DNA from: Actinomycetes bacterium
GTDB taxonomy: Bacteria; Actinomycetota; Acidimicrobiia; Acidimicrobiales; Ilumatobacteraceae
Direction of reading: 5' to 3'
Assembly (NCBI GenBank): GCA_025356335.1
Contig: JANXUF010000053.1
Span: 124,001 to 188,000, forward strand
DNA: 64,000 nt
Part shown: positions 62,240 through 64,000 of the stretch, one piece after another
Layout: each line of letters opens with the position of its first letter
How positions within the stretch are numbered: position 1 is the stretch's first letter
Position numbers and translations under genes: made by a program
The notes under the pieces: generated by a model
The model's input: only the letters and a program-made list of their open reading frames with translations
What the model was told of the DNA's origin: nothing
The model's database searches: none

Positions 62240-64000
62240 TCAGAAATCTCCTCGATAGTGGCCGCCGCGCCGCTCGAGCTCACGCGCCATGCGATTTTCG
62301 ACCTGCTCCATGATCCAATCGACAAAATCATGAATGCCGCTGGAATCCACTGCCTGTGCCAGGACATCCCAACGCCGATCGCCCGCCTCGCCGAGGACGG
62401 CCGCCGAGCCCCCACGGTCATCGTTCGTCGCCCGCCTGATCGTCGTATCGAGTTGGCGATGGATCGTGTTGTCGACCTGACGATGGATCGTCTGGTTGCC
62501 GTTCGACGAGGAGCGTGAACCCGGTCGTGTACCGGTCAGACGCGAGGCGAGGTCGTCGGCGTCGAGCATGGCTGATGCGGACCCTGACGACCCCGACCGT
62601 GATGATGCTGAACCCGACGAACTCGAGGCGAGCTGGCGACGGATGACCGCCTGACCACTCGTGCCCGCTGCACCGATGCTGCGCCCCAGTGCACCGCCCG
62701 GAACGCTCCCGCCCGGACTGACAGCCGGCGTGATCGCGTCGCGCTGCCCCACACTGTCGAACAGCTGTGCGGCGGAATCGCCTCGTGGCAGGATCGGACT
62801 GCGGCGGATGATGTCGGCCATCTGTTCGGCGCGATGCTCTTCCGCACTCTGGCGGTCGTCGTCGAAGAAGCGCGGCAGCGGCGATGGACTGGCGACGTGT
62901 GTCAGCTCATGGGCGAGGAGGGCGGCGTCACGCTGGTGCACGGGCTCATGATCGAGGTGGATGACGTTGCCCGTCGTCGCCGCAATCTTGCCGGCAGCGC
63001 GCAACGCATTGCGTGAGCCGGTTCCGGTACTGATGCGGACAGGGCCGGCGCCGACGATCGCACTGGCGAGCGGCTGCCAGCGTTGCGGCAGTGCGCGTGG
63101 GGCGAGCGTCGGATGCGCTGCGAGCGTGGCGCGGAAACTGGCGGCCGCATCGACCAATGGCGCAACGACGGTGAGTGCCGTGCCACCGGAAGGCGGCGTG
63201 TCGACTGCTCGGGTCCCGCTGTCGACGCTCGACGAAGCCCACGACCGATCGGATGTGGCAAGTATCGAAGACGCCCGTTGACCCGTCGGCCCGTCGGCGA
63301 TTGCCGGCCACGACGGCTGACCGAACATCTCACCGATCGGTTGCGCGTGGTCTGCGGGCACACCGCGCCAGTGCGGTCCTGCGGGAACAGCGACCGGTGC
63401 CGCCGTCGCAGCGCCGATCGCCGACAATCCTGCCGCCATGCCGGCAACCGTGCCGGCAGCTACTGACCGAGAAGCTGCATTCGCAGAACCGACATTGGCA
63501 GAACCGACACCGGCAGAACCGACACCCGTGCCGAGCGATACCCGTTGGATCGTCGACGAGGTACTGCCCTGCCTCCAAGTCGGTCCGCGGGGAATCATCG
63601 GCCGGGTCGAGGGCGAGCGACCGCTCGCCTCGGCGACCGGTCCGGCACGCAGTGACCGCCGGACAACCGGTGGGGTGCCGAGCCTGCCGACCGAAGCCGA
63701 CCTCGCTGACGACACCGCCGAACCGGAACGTGGCGACGTTGCAGACCCTGACGCCGAGGAGCTCGTCGCGCCTGAAGCCGATGAGATAGCAGACGCCAGT
63801 GCAGGACCGAAGGAGATTGCGTTGCCCGGAGCTGACTCGGTCGTCGACCCTGGCGTCGACGAGATCGCCGGGGCCGAAGTCGACGTCGCAGCAGAATCCG
63901 ACCGAGCCGCAGACGCGGATGCTGATGCGGACGGCGATGAAGCGACTGCCGCCGGTGGAGCGACGGAGGCATGCAGTGCCTCCCGTCGGGCCGACACCGC
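62240..64000 (-). CDS. DUF4157 (eCIS_core) protein of the CIS operon (5' end off window)
   Basis: At least 586 residues; a GTG at 63997 is in frame but the frame stays open to the edge, so the true start is probably outside. The visible N-terminal 200 residues are a Ser/Ala/Pro/Gly-rich disordered stretch with repeats such as GSANVGSANA. The DUF4157 part is near codon 330-400 (counting from 63997): RNALRAAGKIAATTGNVIHL, then AALLAHELTHVASPSPLP with H363, E364, H367. The rest is low complexity with HRQ-repeat words (TIHRQVDNTIHRQLDTTIRR) and a final helix (FVDWIMEQVENRMARELE). The family is strongly tied to contractile injection systems; role as protease or as loading factor is not settled. 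Confidence 0.82.
   Translation of the reverse strand, partial: AVSARREALHASVAPPAAVASSPSASASASAARSDSAATSTSAPAISSTPGSTTESAPGNAISFGPALASAISSASGATSSSASGSATSPRSGSAVSSARSASVGRLGTPPVVRRSLRAGPVAEASGRSPSTRPMIPRGPTWRQGSTSSTIQRVSLGTGVGSAGVGSANVGSANAASRSVAAGTVAGMAAGLSAIGAATAAPVAVPAGPHWRGVPADHAQPIGEMFGQPSWPAIADGPTGQRASSILATSDRSWASSSVDSGTRAVDTPPSGGTALTVVAPLVDAAASFRATLAAHPTLAPRALPQRWQPLASAIVGAGPVRISTGTGSRNALRAAGKIAATTGNVIHLDHEPVHQRDAALLAHELTHVASPSPLPRFFDDDRQSAEEHRAEQMADIIRRSPILPRGDSAAQLFDSVGQRDAITPAVSPGGSVPGGALGRSIGAAGTSGQAVIRRQLASSSSGSASSRSGSSGSASAMLDADDLASRLTGTRPGSRSSSNGNQTIHRQVDNTIHRQLDTTIRRATNDDRGGSAAVLGEAGDRRWDVLAQAVDSSGIHDFVDWIMEQVENRMARELERRGGHYRGDF

Overview
The window is high-GC DNA (roughly two thirds G+C by eye). 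Gene content points to an actinobacterium: zf-HC2 anti-sigma with an ECF sigma factor, CopCD and YcnI copper proteins, an MmyB-type regulator, a decayed mycothiol-type (TIGR03086) gene and GTG/TTG starts. An Acidimicrobiia-like lineage is my guess and is not proven by the sequence. Both ends of the window cut through genes.

Layout. (1) 1-4.5 kb: a reductive pyrimidine/beta-alanine catabolic operon (methylmalonate-semialdehyde dehydrogenase, dihydropyrimidinase, beta-ureidopropionase), divergent from a MocR-type PLP regulator. (2) 4.6-5.5 kb: a papain-fold protease without signal peptide. (3) 5.5-10.3 kb: a copper module of CopC-CopD fusion, zf-HC2 anti-sigma, ECF sigma factor, an unnamed secreted/membrane protein and YcnI. 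Three of these proteins would expose a histidine as first mature residue. (4) 10.8-18.8 kb: a complete Kdp potassium system, with three small genes that standard callers would miss (a 61-aa membrane protein, the 29-aa KdpF and a 27-aa ORF between kdpA and kdpB). (5) 18.9-22.5 kb: an orphan ModA, two ferritin-like proteins and a lone sortase. (6) 22.6-34.2 kb: an accessory, partly decayed island holding pseudogenes, an MNT/HEPN module, a second toxin-antitoxin-like pair and an integrase remnant beside tRNA genes. It also holds a DUF4157 (eCIS_core) protein whose C-terminus resembles CD38/ADP-ribosyl cyclase. (7) 34.2-41.4 kb: core genes (two tRNAs, terC-dnaG-rpoD operon, ppdK). (8) 41.5-64 kb: part of a contractile injection system (CIS) locus.

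The CIS locus has a DUF4255 gene and two membrane-anchored repeat proteins on the plus strand. Convergent to these is a long minus-strand operon running in from beyond the right edge: DUF4157 protein, LysM protein, VgrG-like spike, gp25, baseplate J-like protein, tail protein I, a tail-anchored zinc-ribbon protein and a 2660-residue repeat protein. Sheath, tube and AAA ATPase genes are not in the window and would be expected to the right.

Most interesting ideas: the CIS may be tied to the cell membrane by three paralogous proteins with the same layout (about 210 residues inside, one membrane segment, then carboxypeptidase-regulatory-like repeats outside). Its cargo may include an NAD-consuming CD38-like enzyme encoded about 18 kb away in the decayed island.
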